From Isoetes taiwanensis (Eukaryota > Streptophyta > Lycopodiopsida > Isoetales > Isoetaceae), in the NCBI GenBank assembly GCA_021234155.1, contig JAJEKV010000015.1, positions 10,812,101 through 10,876,100 on the forward strand: DNA of 64,000 nt, read 5' to 3'. Position numbers and translations under genes: made by a program. Below, piece after piece: positions 44,985 through 54,405 of this stretch. The number at the start of each line of letters is the position of its first letter. Positions within the stretch are counted from its first letter, which is position 1. Under the pieces are notes generated by a model. It did not search any database and had not been told where the DNA came from. It saw nothing but the letters and a program-made list of their open reading frames with translations.

Positions 44985-45450
44985 AAGCTTTTAAAAGATG
45001 CATACATTCATATTGTAGAATTATGGAGGGCTGGCTTTGCTAGCTCTCTTAAAATAATTTAAGTAGTACCTTGCAGGATTTGTAACAGAAAGTTGTTCCA
45101 GCTAGAGAATCAAGTTCAAGTTTGCATTTGAGAACCGTTTCTTCTTTTACTTTTAACCTTTCCTTCCACTTTTTACCAGAGTTAAGGAAACAAGGCACTT
45201 CGAGTAAATGGTCCAAGGCCAATTCTATTCTTTTCAAACAAATTCCCTTAACGATACATAAGATGCTTTTAAAAGATGCATAAGTTGATATTGAAAAATT
45301 ATGGAGAACTGGCTTTGTTATCTCTCTCAAAATAATCAAGTAGTACCCTACAGGATTTGCCACAAAAAGCAGAAAGGTAAAGGTGCCACAAAAAGCAGAA
45401 AGGTAAAGGTTAAGAATATGTTCCAGCTAGAGATTAAGTTCAGGTCTGCC
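44985..45450. repeat. About 283-bp-spaced imperfect tandem duplication
   Basis: CTTTTAAAAGATGCATA, ATTATGGAG(G/A), CTGGCTTTG and AAGTAGTACC..GCAGGATTTG occur in order near 44,990-45,080 and again near 45,268-45,360. Inside the second copy GCCACAAAAAGCAGAAAGGT is duplicated in tandem (45,358 and 45,384). Confidence 0.75.
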
Positions 45451-45879
45451 ATGTAAGTAGATGTGTACATTGAGGACCAGTTCTATTCCAACATAAGCAA
45501 CACATAGTTTGAGCACAAAGCAAGAAGTTCAAAAAGAGATAATTATGGAGCTTTTGTTTTTGGGGCTGTGCTAGAGGCAATTAAATGTTATTCTTTTTCT
45601 ATTTATTGTTGCTTACGAAATTGCAATAAGAAAGCAAAAGCAAATACACAAGCAAAGGCAAATTTAATGGCTTAAATGGACAAATTTAGCTTTCAATCCC
45701 ATCTCATTCAATCCAACAATTGGGATGTATAGTGGGAAATTGCAATAAGAAAGCAAAAGAAGGATCATATACCACTCAATTGTACACAACACAAAGATAT
45801 TCAATTGCTAAGACATTTTATATAAGTAGCATCACAAATGAAACAAGGTGCTGCGCACGGAGGGTTGCCCTTCGGTGGC

Positions 45880-46150
45880 CCGAGAGTGTGTTTTCATGTT
45901 TCTGGGATGTGGACCTACATTCTTGTGTATAAACCCTAAGGAGCTCTTGATTTTCCTTCAACACGCCAGTAAAATAATCGTAAGCCACATTTTCTCGACT
46001 CCTTTGATCCTCTTTCATATCTTCCGAGTTGCCTGATTCTTCATCTAAAGACATATATTCAATATCCAACATATCGTCTTCATCATCCTCTTCCTGGCAA
46101 TGCAAACTCCTCAGAAACTCAAAAAAGCTCTTGGCACTCGGCTGTTTTTT
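45880..46150 (-). pseudogene. Acidic protein fragment, unrecognised
   Basis: A minus-strand frame reads PSAKSFFEFLRSLHCQEEDD, EDDMLDIEYMSLDEESGNSE and ENVAYDYFTGVLKENQELL. The composition and the DYF.GVLKEN.EL pattern look like a real plant protein exon, but I cannot name the family with confidence. It loses sense below about 45,880. The abrupt edge at 46,150 places it next to a subtilase fragment on the same strand. Confidence 0.5.
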
Positions 46151-46304
46151 TGGTCTTTATGTACTTCTTGATTATGCTGCCAGATGCATAACCTACAACA
46201 CTTCGCCATCTCGGCCCCTCCCCTTCATTAGCCCGAATTAGCAAGAATCATTCCTCTGCCTCCTCCGGACAACACAACCCCACCTCGGTTCCATTCTTAG
46301 CCAA

Positions 46305-46554
46305 GGAAGCGTCTCCAGCAAACCTTATAAGCAGCCACTCTGGCCTTGGGAGCCATCCCTTCCGCAGTCCCCTCGGCAAATCCCAGCATGCTGGCATGGT
46401 ATACATAACGCCCAACAATAGTGGAAGCAGTGTGAGTGCCATGCCCATCGGAATCCCGAGCGGATTTGAACTCCGAGGTCTCATTTATGGGTCTGCTCCT
46501 GTAAAAATAACGAGCCCCCACAAGCTTGTTATTACAATGTGAGGCATTGCACCC
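46305..46554 (-). pseudogene. Subtilisin-like protease (S8) fragment
   Basis: Reads CNASHCNNKLVGARYFYRS, ARDSDGHGTHTASTIVG and LGFAEGTAEGMAPKARVAAY, then KVCW. HGTHTAS holds the catalytic histidine of plant subtilases, which are secreted serine proteases; the Asp before it, the Asn and the Ser are outside the fragment. Similarity starts at about 46,554 and ends at about 46,305, so only some 80 residues of a protein usually about 750 long remain. Confidence 0.82.
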
Positions 46555-46682
46555 GGGACAACAAGCAAAAAGAAGAGCAACACGGGCGAGCAAAGATAGC
46601 CATAGCCAAAGCCGAGTCCTTAAGGGGTTCGGCGGCAAATGTGGCGTGGATCCGGCCATCGGGCGGCCGGTTTGAGCGATCA

Positions 46683-46772
46683 CTAGCATATGCTAGGCAT
46701 ATGCTGGCATATACTTAAATTATGCTACAAACCCACATAAACGAGGGTTTGCCCCCTAGGGGCAACCCAAAA
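46683..46772 (+). repeat. SINE-like hairpin repeat, copy 1
   Basis: CACTAGCATATGCTAGGCAT, AAACCCACATAAACGAGGG, then the hairpin GGGTTTGCCCCCTAGGGGCAACCC (shown in parts: GGGTTTGCCCC / GGGGCAACCC), ending CCAAAAA. It shares its order of parts with copies at 47,023, 50,420 and 60,400. Confidence 0.7.
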
Positions 46773-46839
46773 ATGTGGCGGCGTGACATGCTCTTGGATT
46801 TTGTAGCAATGGTTCATAGAGCATTTGCTGGTGATCTCG

Positions 46840-46960
46840 CATCGTTCGATAAGTTCCAGTGGTGGGGTGCCGCAGTTGAGATGCATGTCGGCTTGCCTTG
46901 GCCCGAGTGGTGGGGGTCTTTGCGGTGAGATGCATGTCGGTTTGCTTGGCCCCGAACAAG
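46840..46960. repeat. Short direct duplication
   Basis: GAGATGCATGTCGG(C/T)TTGC occurs twice (46,878 and 46,927), each followed by TTGGCCC. A short duplication between two SINE-like copies. Confidence 0.7.
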
Positions 46961-47022
46961 GGCAACTAGTTCAATCAACAACAGGGGGGGCAAAATGACC
47001 GGCCACACCGTGTTTAGGGCAT

Positions 47023-47113
47023 TCATCAAATATATTCGGGTATATTCCAGCATATACCCAGAATATCCCACATCACCACATGAACGAAGGCTTGCCCTTA
47101 GGGGCAACCTAAT
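47023..47113 (+). repeat. SINE-like hairpin repeat, copy 2 (diverged)
   Basis: TATATTCCAGCATATACCC, ACATGAACGAAGGCTTGCCC, then TTAGGGGCAACCTAATAA. It is more decayed than copy 1. Confidence 0.6.
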
Positions 47114-47119
47114 AATGAA

Positions 47120-48260
47120 AAAGACATGTTTGAAACTTGTGACAACATATTGTCTTGGCGTAATTTTCTAATTGAAGAGGGAAATATCGCATAGCCGGGC
47201 CATAAATTTCACAATTTAGGACTATTCAAATAAAGCCACACACTACCCTTTAACTGCTTTTCCTAAAATCTAAATCTGCATGGAGAGCTTCCACGCCTCA
47301 TTTTTCTTTGGTGGGAAGACATGGGCACTCATAAGGCGGTTGCCATTTGCAAGGAGAAAAATGAAATTGATGTTAAAGAAGAGCATCGCTAGCACAAAAG
47401 GGTGCTTTTTATTGCCTCATATTATTCGTATCCTCGTTGTGAAGTTGAAGATTCAAGTGTGCCATAAAGTCAAAAGTCGTCTTCTTGTTATCTTTCCTAT
47501 TGCATTGTCTGATTGATTTTGGGTTTAAAATCCCTGGAACATGTTCTCTAAGTCCTCTGCATCTGAAGAAAAGAAACGGCATGTATTAGAAGAAAAAAAC
47601 AAGATACAATATACAATTCTGCTCAAAAATGAACAGAGGGTCATCCATGCAACATCATTTAACAATAGGATTAAGAAAAATAATGAAATTCAAACTCCGT
47701 ATCCTGCTAAAGACTTAGCCTGTTTAAACAATCTTCAAATGGTGAACTTCATGATTAATAAAGTACCTTCTCGGTCACAATACTGACAAAATGTGTCAAC
47801 GAGGAGAATAAGAACTTGGTTGTCGTGTCATCAATGACAAGCTCCCAAACCTGTAGGGTAGCGTCATGATTATGCAATTTTCATATTTTGTTTTGCGAAT
47901 CCTTGGGTTTGCCTTACTCTCGCGATAGTGTGTGATGTGTTCATTGTGAGGCGGTTTTTGTCTTCCAAACTGACATAGCACAAACAAAGGTGCCATCCAA
48001 ATATGACTGAGCCTTTAACATGCAAGTGCCACTTCCTTATTTTTTAAGAATTTGCCATCCATTGTGCAGAAGCCCATGTCACCAAACATATGGCATCCAC
48101 CAATGGGAAAAGAAATGGTTATGAAGAGTGGCTACAAAATCAATATATTTCCCAAGCACATGAAAATCTAACTCCTGCTTATGGTTCGCTTAAACAGTCT
48201 TTCATATAGTGCAACAGCATAAACAATTATCTCTTTTACGATGTTTGAAATAATCAGACC
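47120..48260. other. Non-coding stretch
   Basis: No gene, RNA or transposon end recognised. Confidence 0.4.
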
Positions 48261-48267
48261 AGAGTCC

Positions 48268-49389
48268 TCAGTAATAAGTACCTATTTCTAAGTCGTAATG
48301 ACCACCCCGGCTATCACTTTGGTATAATTCAAGCTTTTCTATTGCCGTTGAAACTAAGTTCTCCATATCAGGTATCTGCATCAGGTGACTTGATCTTGTA
48401 GCTTGTTTTAAAGCGCTCAAAGCATCTGCTTTTTTCAGGGAATCATCATCCCCCGCATTCACAACAATATTACATAACAAGATCAAAGAAGGAACTTGTG
48501 CAGGGACCTTCGAACAAAAAACAAGTTGAACCAAATAAGATGCTCCATTGGCATCTAATATTGCTTTAGAGTGTTTGTTGACAAAGGAAATTATCCTTTT
48601 TCGTGAATTTTCCTAGGGCTATTGCAGCCTCTTTTTCAACTTCATAATTGTTAGATGCTAGCCGAAAAGAATTGTATGTACCACCTTGACCTCCTTTGCG
48701 GAAATATTCTTGCAATGCATCCAATTGCCTTTAAACAACATACTTGCAGCTCTGGTTCTCCCTGTTTCAATGACTCTTAGTGCTTGTTCTACAATGGCCC
48801 TCCACGGATGGCGAGTTCATCTTAAATCTTTGCCCTCTTTAACTCCCCGGTCGCGTCTCAATTTGCATTTGCAATTTCCATGACTGCCATGATTGAGTTT
48901 TTCTGCACTTGTCTTGTTTCCTTCTCAATTAATTGTGCAAAACAAAGTAATGCTCTTGTGTCAGTAATAAATTTGCAATTCCTTACATTCTTAACTGCTA
49001 GTTTCCATAGTGCATGTGCCACTTCTGCCTTCATCTTGGATACAGTTTGTGCATCAACCTGCTCTCTTTCCTTTCTATTATAGTCCCTTTGAGAAACCCC
49101 AAACATTGATCCGCCATTTTCCCACTGTTGCTTCTTGAATGGTGGTGGTTAGGAGATGCCAAATAACTTGATGGAGCAGCATCAAATGGACCTTTTGGCT
49201 TCCCTTGAGGCCAATTACGAAGCTTTTTGAAGGATCAGCCACTTTTTCTCTAACCATCTTTGGTTTGTCCGACCCAAACTTTCCATCATTTGTCTCGACC
49301 TTATTTTGATATTCTTCCCAATTGTTTCCTACATTTGGTTGAGCTCCAAAACCTTGCTTTTGGGCCACGCTCTTAACTATAGTGTGCAT
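48268..49389 (-). pseudogene. ARMADILLO REPEAT ONLY (ARO)-like protein, C-terminal part
   Basis: On the minus strand, 49,389 onward gives a linker (MHTIVKSVAQKQGFG). Then ARM repeats follow: KAEVAHALWKLAVKNVRNC, FITDTRALLCFAQLIEKE and VQKNSIMAVMEIA (49,106-48,858). Next are RHPWRAIVEQALRVIE (about 48,810) and YEVEKEAAIALGKFTKKDN (about 48,640). The final piece reads YLVQLVFCSKVPAQVPSLIL then LELYQSDSRGGH (48,534-48,268). This order and the ELYQS ending match plant ARO proteins, plasma-membrane-linked regulators of tip-growth polarity. A stop after LRVIETGR..., a frame change near 48,650 and loss of the first half show a pseudogene. Confidence 0.8.
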
Positions 49390-49394
49390 TGTTG

Positions 49395-50150
49395 GTGGAT
49401 TCTCGTGGGTTTTGTTGGTTCTTCAATGGTATCATATGAAAGAAGTGTAACCAAATACCTTATGGCACCCCCAAAGACCAAAAGCATTCTTGGCTTCTTG
49501 AGCTTCGTAGATCGTGGTCGACCATATGAGCTATTGCGGTTGCAACTTGTGTTTGCACCTTCATAGTCCCGTCTGTAAGTATTGCTATAGGAACTATTGC
49601 TTGCACCAATTACAATGCACTCTACTCACTTGAAACATATATACTTTAACGCCCAAAGATGATATCACAATCTATTTCGCTATCGATGCCACACAACATC
49701 TACTCCGGGTTCCGGTTCAAAAATTTCAAACCGCTTTTGACATTGCACAACTTACGTGCTAGCTTTTTTGGGTTGCGAAGCTATGTCGAAATAGCTATGT
49801 CAGCAAGTTTCTTAGCCTTTAAAGTGGTCTTGGCATGTTGTGCCGGACTAGTTAGGTGTTTGAACTTCTTCCATCCGCAAGGAATCCTCTCATCATAATT
49901 TATACATAATTTTCATATTTTACAAATGCATTCATTAAAAAATAATAGCCCACTTACCCCATTCCACATGCAATACATTGTTAAATATCATATTATCTAA
50001 GCCCACCGGTCTTTGAGAATTGGACCATTCCATGCAAGGCTACCTACTCTAGCGAGAATGGGCTTTAAGGGATCGAACCCGCATTGACCATTAAACAAAT
50101 CGGGTTAAGAAACCATGGAGAAATAACACTCTGAGACTAAACCAAAGAGT
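49395..50150. other. Non-coding stretch
   Basis: Probably decayed sequence upstream of the ARO remnant; nothing further recognised. Confidence 0.35.
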
Positions 50151-50154
50151 ACCG

Positions 50155-50380
50155 ACCAAGAGAGAAAGAATCCCATAGCTGAACAACAGAGTTATTTAAA
50201 CCGACCGCAATATGTTTTCCATCGGGGCCCCCAGCCACACTAGTCACGGACCAACCTCATCGACACCGCATGAGCTCTTCGATGGAACTGGTTTGTAGCA
50301 TTCCGAGGTAAACAGTGTTTCCCAAAGGCAACAGCCACAACATATTCTTGCCCGGTATGTCTTCCCCGTTAGCCGGTTCA
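50155..50380 (-). pseudogene. CDC20: CDC20 (WD40, APC/C activator) fragment
   Basis: Minus strand, one frame except for a stop: NMLWLLPLGNTVYLGMLQT, SSIEELM, stop, then [19 protein letters not shown] and [11 protein letters not shown]. This matches the second and third WD40 blades of plant CDC20, whose known text runs LGNTVYLW...[27 protein letters not shown]20 brings substrates to the anaphase-promoting complex. Only about 75 residues remain, with a stop inside. It lies 350-550 bp upstream of a Helitron 3' end and may have been carried by it. Confidence 0.8.
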
Positions 50381-50419
50381 AGCATCCCCGACCCACAACG
50401 CAGGTGACCGCCAATTTAC

Positions 50420-50536
50420 AGGGAAGAATAGGTTTTTAGCAGTCACCAGCATATCCTAGGGATATTCTAGCATATACCTAGGATATGCCAAAAACCCATA
50501 TAAACAAGGGTTTGCCCCCCTAGGGGCAACCCAAAA
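50420..50536 (+). repeat. SINE-like hairpin repeat, copy 3
   Basis: Begins GGTGACCGCCAATTTAC (as in the reversed copy 4), continues AGCAGTCACCAGCATATCC and AAAACCCATATAAACAAGGG, then the GTTTGCC-rich hairpin and CAACCCAAAAAAA. Confidence 0.7.
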
Positions 50537-50555
50537 AAATCTTAAGACATCCTTT

Positions 50556-50677
50556 ATAGACATCGTGACAAAATCAATTGGTATGAACAAGAGATATACA
50601 TACAATGCCCCCTCTCATAGACATCGTGACAAAATCAATTGGTATGAACAAGAGATATACATACAATGCCCCCTCTC
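50556..50677. repeat. 61-bp perfect tandem duplication
   Basis: Two near-identical copies of ATAGACATCGTGACAAAATC...TACAATGCCCCCTCTC (50,556-50,616 and 50,617-50,677). The identity suggests a recent event. Confidence 0.95.
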
Positions 50678-50746
50678 GGACTATTATAAATGGAATGTGG
50701 ATCGATGTTTACAGGCCCCCAACATTTACAGGTCCCCGTATGATGT

Positions 50747-50772
50747 CCAGCAACGCTGGGCACCGTAACTAG
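50747..50772 (+). mobile_element. Helitron 3' terminus
   Basis: Hairpin CCAGC-AAC-GCTGG, then GCACCGTAA and terminal CTAG (50,769-50,772), next base T. The 5' end is not located; the CDC20 fragment, SINE-like copy and tandem duplication upstream may be its cargo. Confidence 0.75.
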
Positions 50773-50878
50773 TGTAATAAATAATTGGATCCATGTTTGT
50801 TTGTCGTAACTCATTGTCCACCAAAATATAATCCTCCATTGTTCACGTACAGGCACATGGATCCGTTCATTCTCAAAT

Positions 50879-50905
50879 CCCAGCAACGCTGGGCACCATT
50901 ACTAG
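50879..50905 (+). mobile_element. Helitron 3' terminus
   Basis: Hairpin CCCAGC-AAC-GCTGGG, then CACCATTA and CTAG (50,902-50,905), next base T. Only 133 bp after the preceding terminus, as in end-to-end Helitron clusters. Confidence 0.78.
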
Positions 50906-51499
50906 TTATCAATATTAATGAACCCTTTATGGAATTCACACGGGAGCACCACCGATAGGATGCCAAGGGCGCAATTGCTATACTGCAGACCATAAGCCCG
51001 TAATCAGGCTATGGGCACATTACCTGGGCTAGCCAAGGTTGGGACTAGGAATACCAATTTCTCATGTTCTGAGTGTTTTACTTGTGAGGTGACTTCACAT
51101 GTTTTGGTCCATAGGTTGTTATTTCTGAGTGTTTTACTTGCGAGGTGACGAGATAACCCTCATTAAAAAGTCTATGATCTCTATATGTTTTGGAATACTG
51201 CATGCTTTGGGGAAGAATTAGCTTCTTGAAATGCGGTCTCCTACAACGGTCAAGGTATTCAACCATATTCGCAGTTCCTGGTGACAAAGTCATATCAATG
51301 GAGAAAATTTATTTTCTGAGAAAATGGTCTTCTGTAGTGACAAATGTACTTGAGCAAGGCTCGCCTAAGGGGCTTGCCAGACCCTTCCCCTATATAAGGA
51401 CCTGCGGGCACCCATTATCTCCAACAAATCAACCAAACAAACATTTGCATTGCCATATACCAGTGTAGCACATCGTAGTTCATGGATGAACGTACTTAT

Positions 51500-51528
51500 G
51501 CCCTGCAATGCCGGGCACCCGTTACTAG
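51500..51528 (+). mobile_element. Helitron 3' terminus
   Basis: Hairpin GCCCTGC-AAT-GCCGGGC (one T-G pair), then ACCCGTTA and CTAG (51,525-51,528), next base T. Confidence 0.78.
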
Positions 51529-51739
51529 TTTACACTATAACTTTATAATACAGAAATTATCTAAATTTCCACCAATACATGAAATGAATAAAAAAAACAG
51601 GTTTGATAACAACTATCTAAGATCTACAATTAGGGCGATTTTTTCTACTTTTAGATAAACAAATTTCATAAGGCCATAACATAGTTAATTTCATCCGATT
51701 TTTTCCATAAAAAGTATGGGGGGATGGAAACAGGGGAGA

Positions 51740-51793
51740 TGATTCCAGGGAGCCCCGTGACCGGGGGGAGCTGGGAGCGGGTTCTGGAATCAT
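51740..51793. other. Hairpin flanking the fold-back region
   Basis: ATGATTCCAG and CTGGAATCAT are inverted copies about 32 bp apart. A second hairpin, CGGAATGG/CCATTCCG, lies at 51,858-51,886. Together with the larger fold-back at 51,949 they form a cluster of hairpins. Confidence 0.6.
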
Positions 51794-51948
51794 TGACCAT
51801 GTGAAGATGGTCGCCAGAATCAACCTGGTGCTGCCATGTGGCAGTCCCCTACACTCCGGAATGGAAAGAGGGGCTGCCATTCCGCTCAGCCGGTGCAATC
51901 AGGAACAAGAATCGGTAAAAAAAACGCAGCTCCCATCTTCCATGTTGT

Positions 51949-52065
51949 GGGGGGAAGCAAATCGGTCCCCCCTTCCGCAGTGGGCAGGGGACTCGCTCCC
52001 GGCTGTCGCCGGTCGCGAGGCTCCCCCTGTCCACTGCGGAAGGGGGTCCCGATTTCCTTCCCCCC
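51949..52065. mobile_element. 117-bp GC-rich fold-back element
   Basis: The left arm starts GGGGGGAAGCAAATCGG and the reverse complement of the right arm starts GGGGGGAAGGAAATCGG. Both continue CCCCCTTCCGCAGTGG(G/A)CAGGG. The arms are about 42 bp with few mismatches; the centre is CG-rich. The right edge coincides with the point where the LRR 5' copy 2 loses similarity to copy 1, so it disrupts that gene just after the signal peptide. Confidence 0.72.
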
Positions 52066-52154
52066 ATACATCTTGCAGATTGAACAGGGGCTGATACTCC
52101 CCACAGGATTAATCCTACCACCAACCATGCAGACATCTTATCCATCTTACTCAA
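52060..52154 (-). pseudogene. LRR receptor-like protein, 5' copy 2 (signal peptide only)
   Basis: Minus strand from 52,136 or the in-frame ATG at 52,154: MSAWLVVGLILWGVSAPVQS then ARC, matching the signal peptide of the 31-kb copy. Directly afterwards the frame enters the fold-back element and all LRR-cap similarity is lost. The frame continues open to 51,849 but its sequence is that of the inserted DNA. Confidence 0.8.
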
Positions 52155-52560
52155 AAGAATGTGTACTTAGTTGCATGGCTCTTTGTTTATATAGGCTAGA
52201 TCCTGCACCGCTGAGCTGTTTTACAGGCATTGTTCAAACATTTTGCACGATTTTTTTCTGCAACATTTTGCAGGATCAATATATACCACTAGGCCTAGTG
52301 GATACTTTAATACTTTCGAAATAGCAATTATTGAATAAGGGCAAAAATGCACAGAACGGCGGCCATAACATAAACCACAATTCAACTGTGGTCCAGCAGA
52401 CGAAGAATTTGGCTGACCTTCTAGTCATTCATTAACCAAGTGCAATATTGAACAAGAAATCAAACTATTTATCGCCAAGCAAACATCGTTTTCTTGTTGT
52501 ATGATAAGAAAAATCCAAAGGGACCAAGTTCATCTTGGCGTTACGTGGGCAAATGCTTTT
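52068..52560 (-). repeat. Duplicated LRR-gene 5' region, copy 2
   Basis: Paralogue of 31,138-31,620 plus 32,455-32,485. It lacks the 825-bp insertion of copy 1 and so shows the empty site at about 52,530. Confidence 0.85.
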
Positions 52561-52764
52561 TTGTGACGAATATGCGTGACAGTCCAGTCACCCTATCCTC
52601 GATGACATCCACGTCATCACAAATGGTCGCGTCTGTTAGTCCTGAGTCTAATGTAATAGGGTGTGCTGCACCCAAATAACTAATCCATTCTGTAAGCCAC
52701 GGCAAGGGCTGATTCTTGCCTAATCCGTCAATCCATATCTCTATTTTATGTATGTTTGTTGATA

Positions 52765-52776
52765 TGGTATCAGAGC
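52765..52776 (+). other. Copia B primer-binding site
   Basis: Exact TGGTATCAGAGC, complementary to the 3' end of initiator tRNA-Met. Confidence 0.9.
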
Positions 52777-52959
52777 AGAGAAATGGGTTCTAGGAAACAA
52801 GAGTTTGAGTTGCTGCAAGCGCTTAGGATTCAGAGGGCAACTGCCAGAGTGAATCAGAGATTAATTCAGCGCAAATCTAAGAAGCACAGGGTTCGAAAAA
52901 GGAAGAAGAGTTCCAGAACCGAGTGTGTTTGAGCGACTCAAATTTCATTAGAAGGCCAG

Positions 52960-53616
52960 ATGGAAGCGATCTCATCAGGGAAATTTTTGATTGAGAAATT
53001 CAATGGCAAGAATTTCCATACATGGTAGGTTAAAATGAAATTCCACTTGATTGAAAAAGATCTCTTTGGTGTGGTGGACGATTCAGAGAAGAAGCCCGGT
53101 GAAGCAGCAGACTTGGTGAAATGGCAGTTGAAGAATTGGAGAGCAATGGCAATAATTGGTCTTGGCATTGGTGACTCTCAGATTCATCATGTTGATTTCT
53201 CAAAAAGTGCCAAAGAAGTTTGGGAGACCTTGGTTAAAATATTTGGAGCTCAAGCCAAACATTCCAAGGTCCTCTTAAAGAAGCAGCTCTTTGAACTGCG
53301 TATGGCAGAAGGCGAGAATTTGGCAGAACATGTGAATAAAATGAGATCACTACTTCACCAATTGGCTGAAACTGCTGCTGCAGTAGATGAGGAGGATGCC
53401 AAGGCAGTACTCTTTCATAGTCTTCCTCCATCATATGGTCATGTAGTGACCACACTGCAGATTGTTCAGGGCCTTAGTCTAGATCAGAGATTGTTAGAAG
53501 AAGAAAGGAGATTAAAGGAAGGAGACATATCTTCCATTGCAATGTTTGCCAAACAGAGACTGCAATCCTTTAAACGAACCAATGAGAGTAGAGGAGCTAA
53601 GGTGAACAAGAAGTAG
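52960..53616 (+). pseudogene. Copia B gag
   Basis: ATG at 52,960 (MEAISSGKFLIEKFNGKNFH), one in-frame TAG (53,026-53,028) after FHTW, then open to 53,616. Blocks are MKFHLIEKDLFGVVDD, WQLKNWRAMAIIGLGIGDSQ, AKEVWETLVKIFG and QLFELRMAEGENLAEHVNKM, then LHQLAE and LLEEERRLKEGD. This is the plant Copia gag (UBN2/DUF4219) in nearly full length. A TAG at 53,614-53,616 then separates it from the zinc knuckle, which in active elements is in frame. Confidence 0.87.
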
Positions 53617-53680
53617 TGGCAGCAGCAGTCATCAACAGAAAAGGGCATCTCTAAGTGGTAATCCTCCTCAAAAATCATCC

Positions 53681-54105
53681 ATGGGAAAAAGGAAAGGGGT
53701 GTGTAATCACTGCAAGCAGCCTGGCCATTATGCAAGAGAATGCCCTACTCGATCTGACAAAGGCAAAGAGAAGGCCTTCAATGTAGAAATTGAGGATGTG
53801 AGAAGGTTCATGGCAAAAGTAGCTGGCAGTGCAATTCCTCATGAGAGTGAAATCATCCAGATTGATTCAGGGGCAACACAGCATATGTGCCCAAGAGATG
53901 ATTATTTTCAGGAACTTCAACCCATGCCAGGTACAAGAAGGGTCATGTTGGGAGACGATTTTGGCCACCTTATTCTAGGACTAGGCAGTATGAAGGTTTC
54001 TCTTGGAAATGAAGTTATGCGCACAATTCAGAAAGTTTTGTATGTGCCTGGAGTTACAAAAACCTTGCCGTCTGTAGGAGCATTGGCTGATTTGGGATAT
54101 GCAGT
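53681..54105 (+). pseudogene. Copia B zinc knuckle and protease
   Basis: CNHCKQPGHYARECP at about 53,702 is a perfect CX2CX4HX4C knuckle. It is followed by IIQIDSGATQHMCP (aspartic protease D-S-G) and VLYVPGVTKTLPSVGALADL. The frame is open here, but at about 54,106 it runs into inserted DNA with the tRNA gene. Confidence 0.87.
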
Positions 54106-54405
54106 AAACTTTGTATTACTTATAGATGTATGCAAAATGTGTGGTTTCAAAGAAATTGAATCGAATGGACTTCACCATCCCGTTGGAGATATAATAACAG
54201 CAAACCAAACATGTGTTCTCTTGAACAAGGTTACGTCGCCTGAGAGATTTGAACTCTCGCGGGGAAACCCCATGTACTTAGCAGGCACACGCCTTAACCA
54301 CTCGGCCAAAGCGACCTTTAATAATGCTCGTCTTCGAAGATACTTTGATAGTGTTGTTCATCTTCGAATTTCTTTGGACAACCATAATTAGAAATGTTCT
54401 AAGCC
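54106..54405. other. About 300-bp insertion in Copia B carrying a tRNA gene
   Basis: Between GYAVNF and the next Copia block (from about 54,406) lies foreign DNA: 128 bp, the tRNA-Ser gene, then about 90 bp with CTTCGAA words. Edges are estimated from loss of Copia similarity. No terminal repeats are obvious. Confidence 0.6.
54234..54315 (-). tRNA. tRNA-Ser(GCU)
   Basis: The minus strand gives an 82-base class II tRNA. It has acceptor strand GTCGCTT pairing with AGGCGAC (one G-T pair), discriminator G, and box A TGGCCGAGTGG. The anticodon arm reads CTGCTAAG (anticodon GCT). A long variable arm includes TGGGGTTTCCCCGC, and box B is AGTTCAAATCT, with C-to-A wobble from the usual GTTCGAATC. There is no intron and CCA is not encoded, as expected for a nuclear gene. 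It decodes AGC/AGU serine codons if expressed. No T-run terminator is evident immediately downstream on the minus strand, and it lies inside a retrotransposon, so activity is doubtful. Confidence 0.9.
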
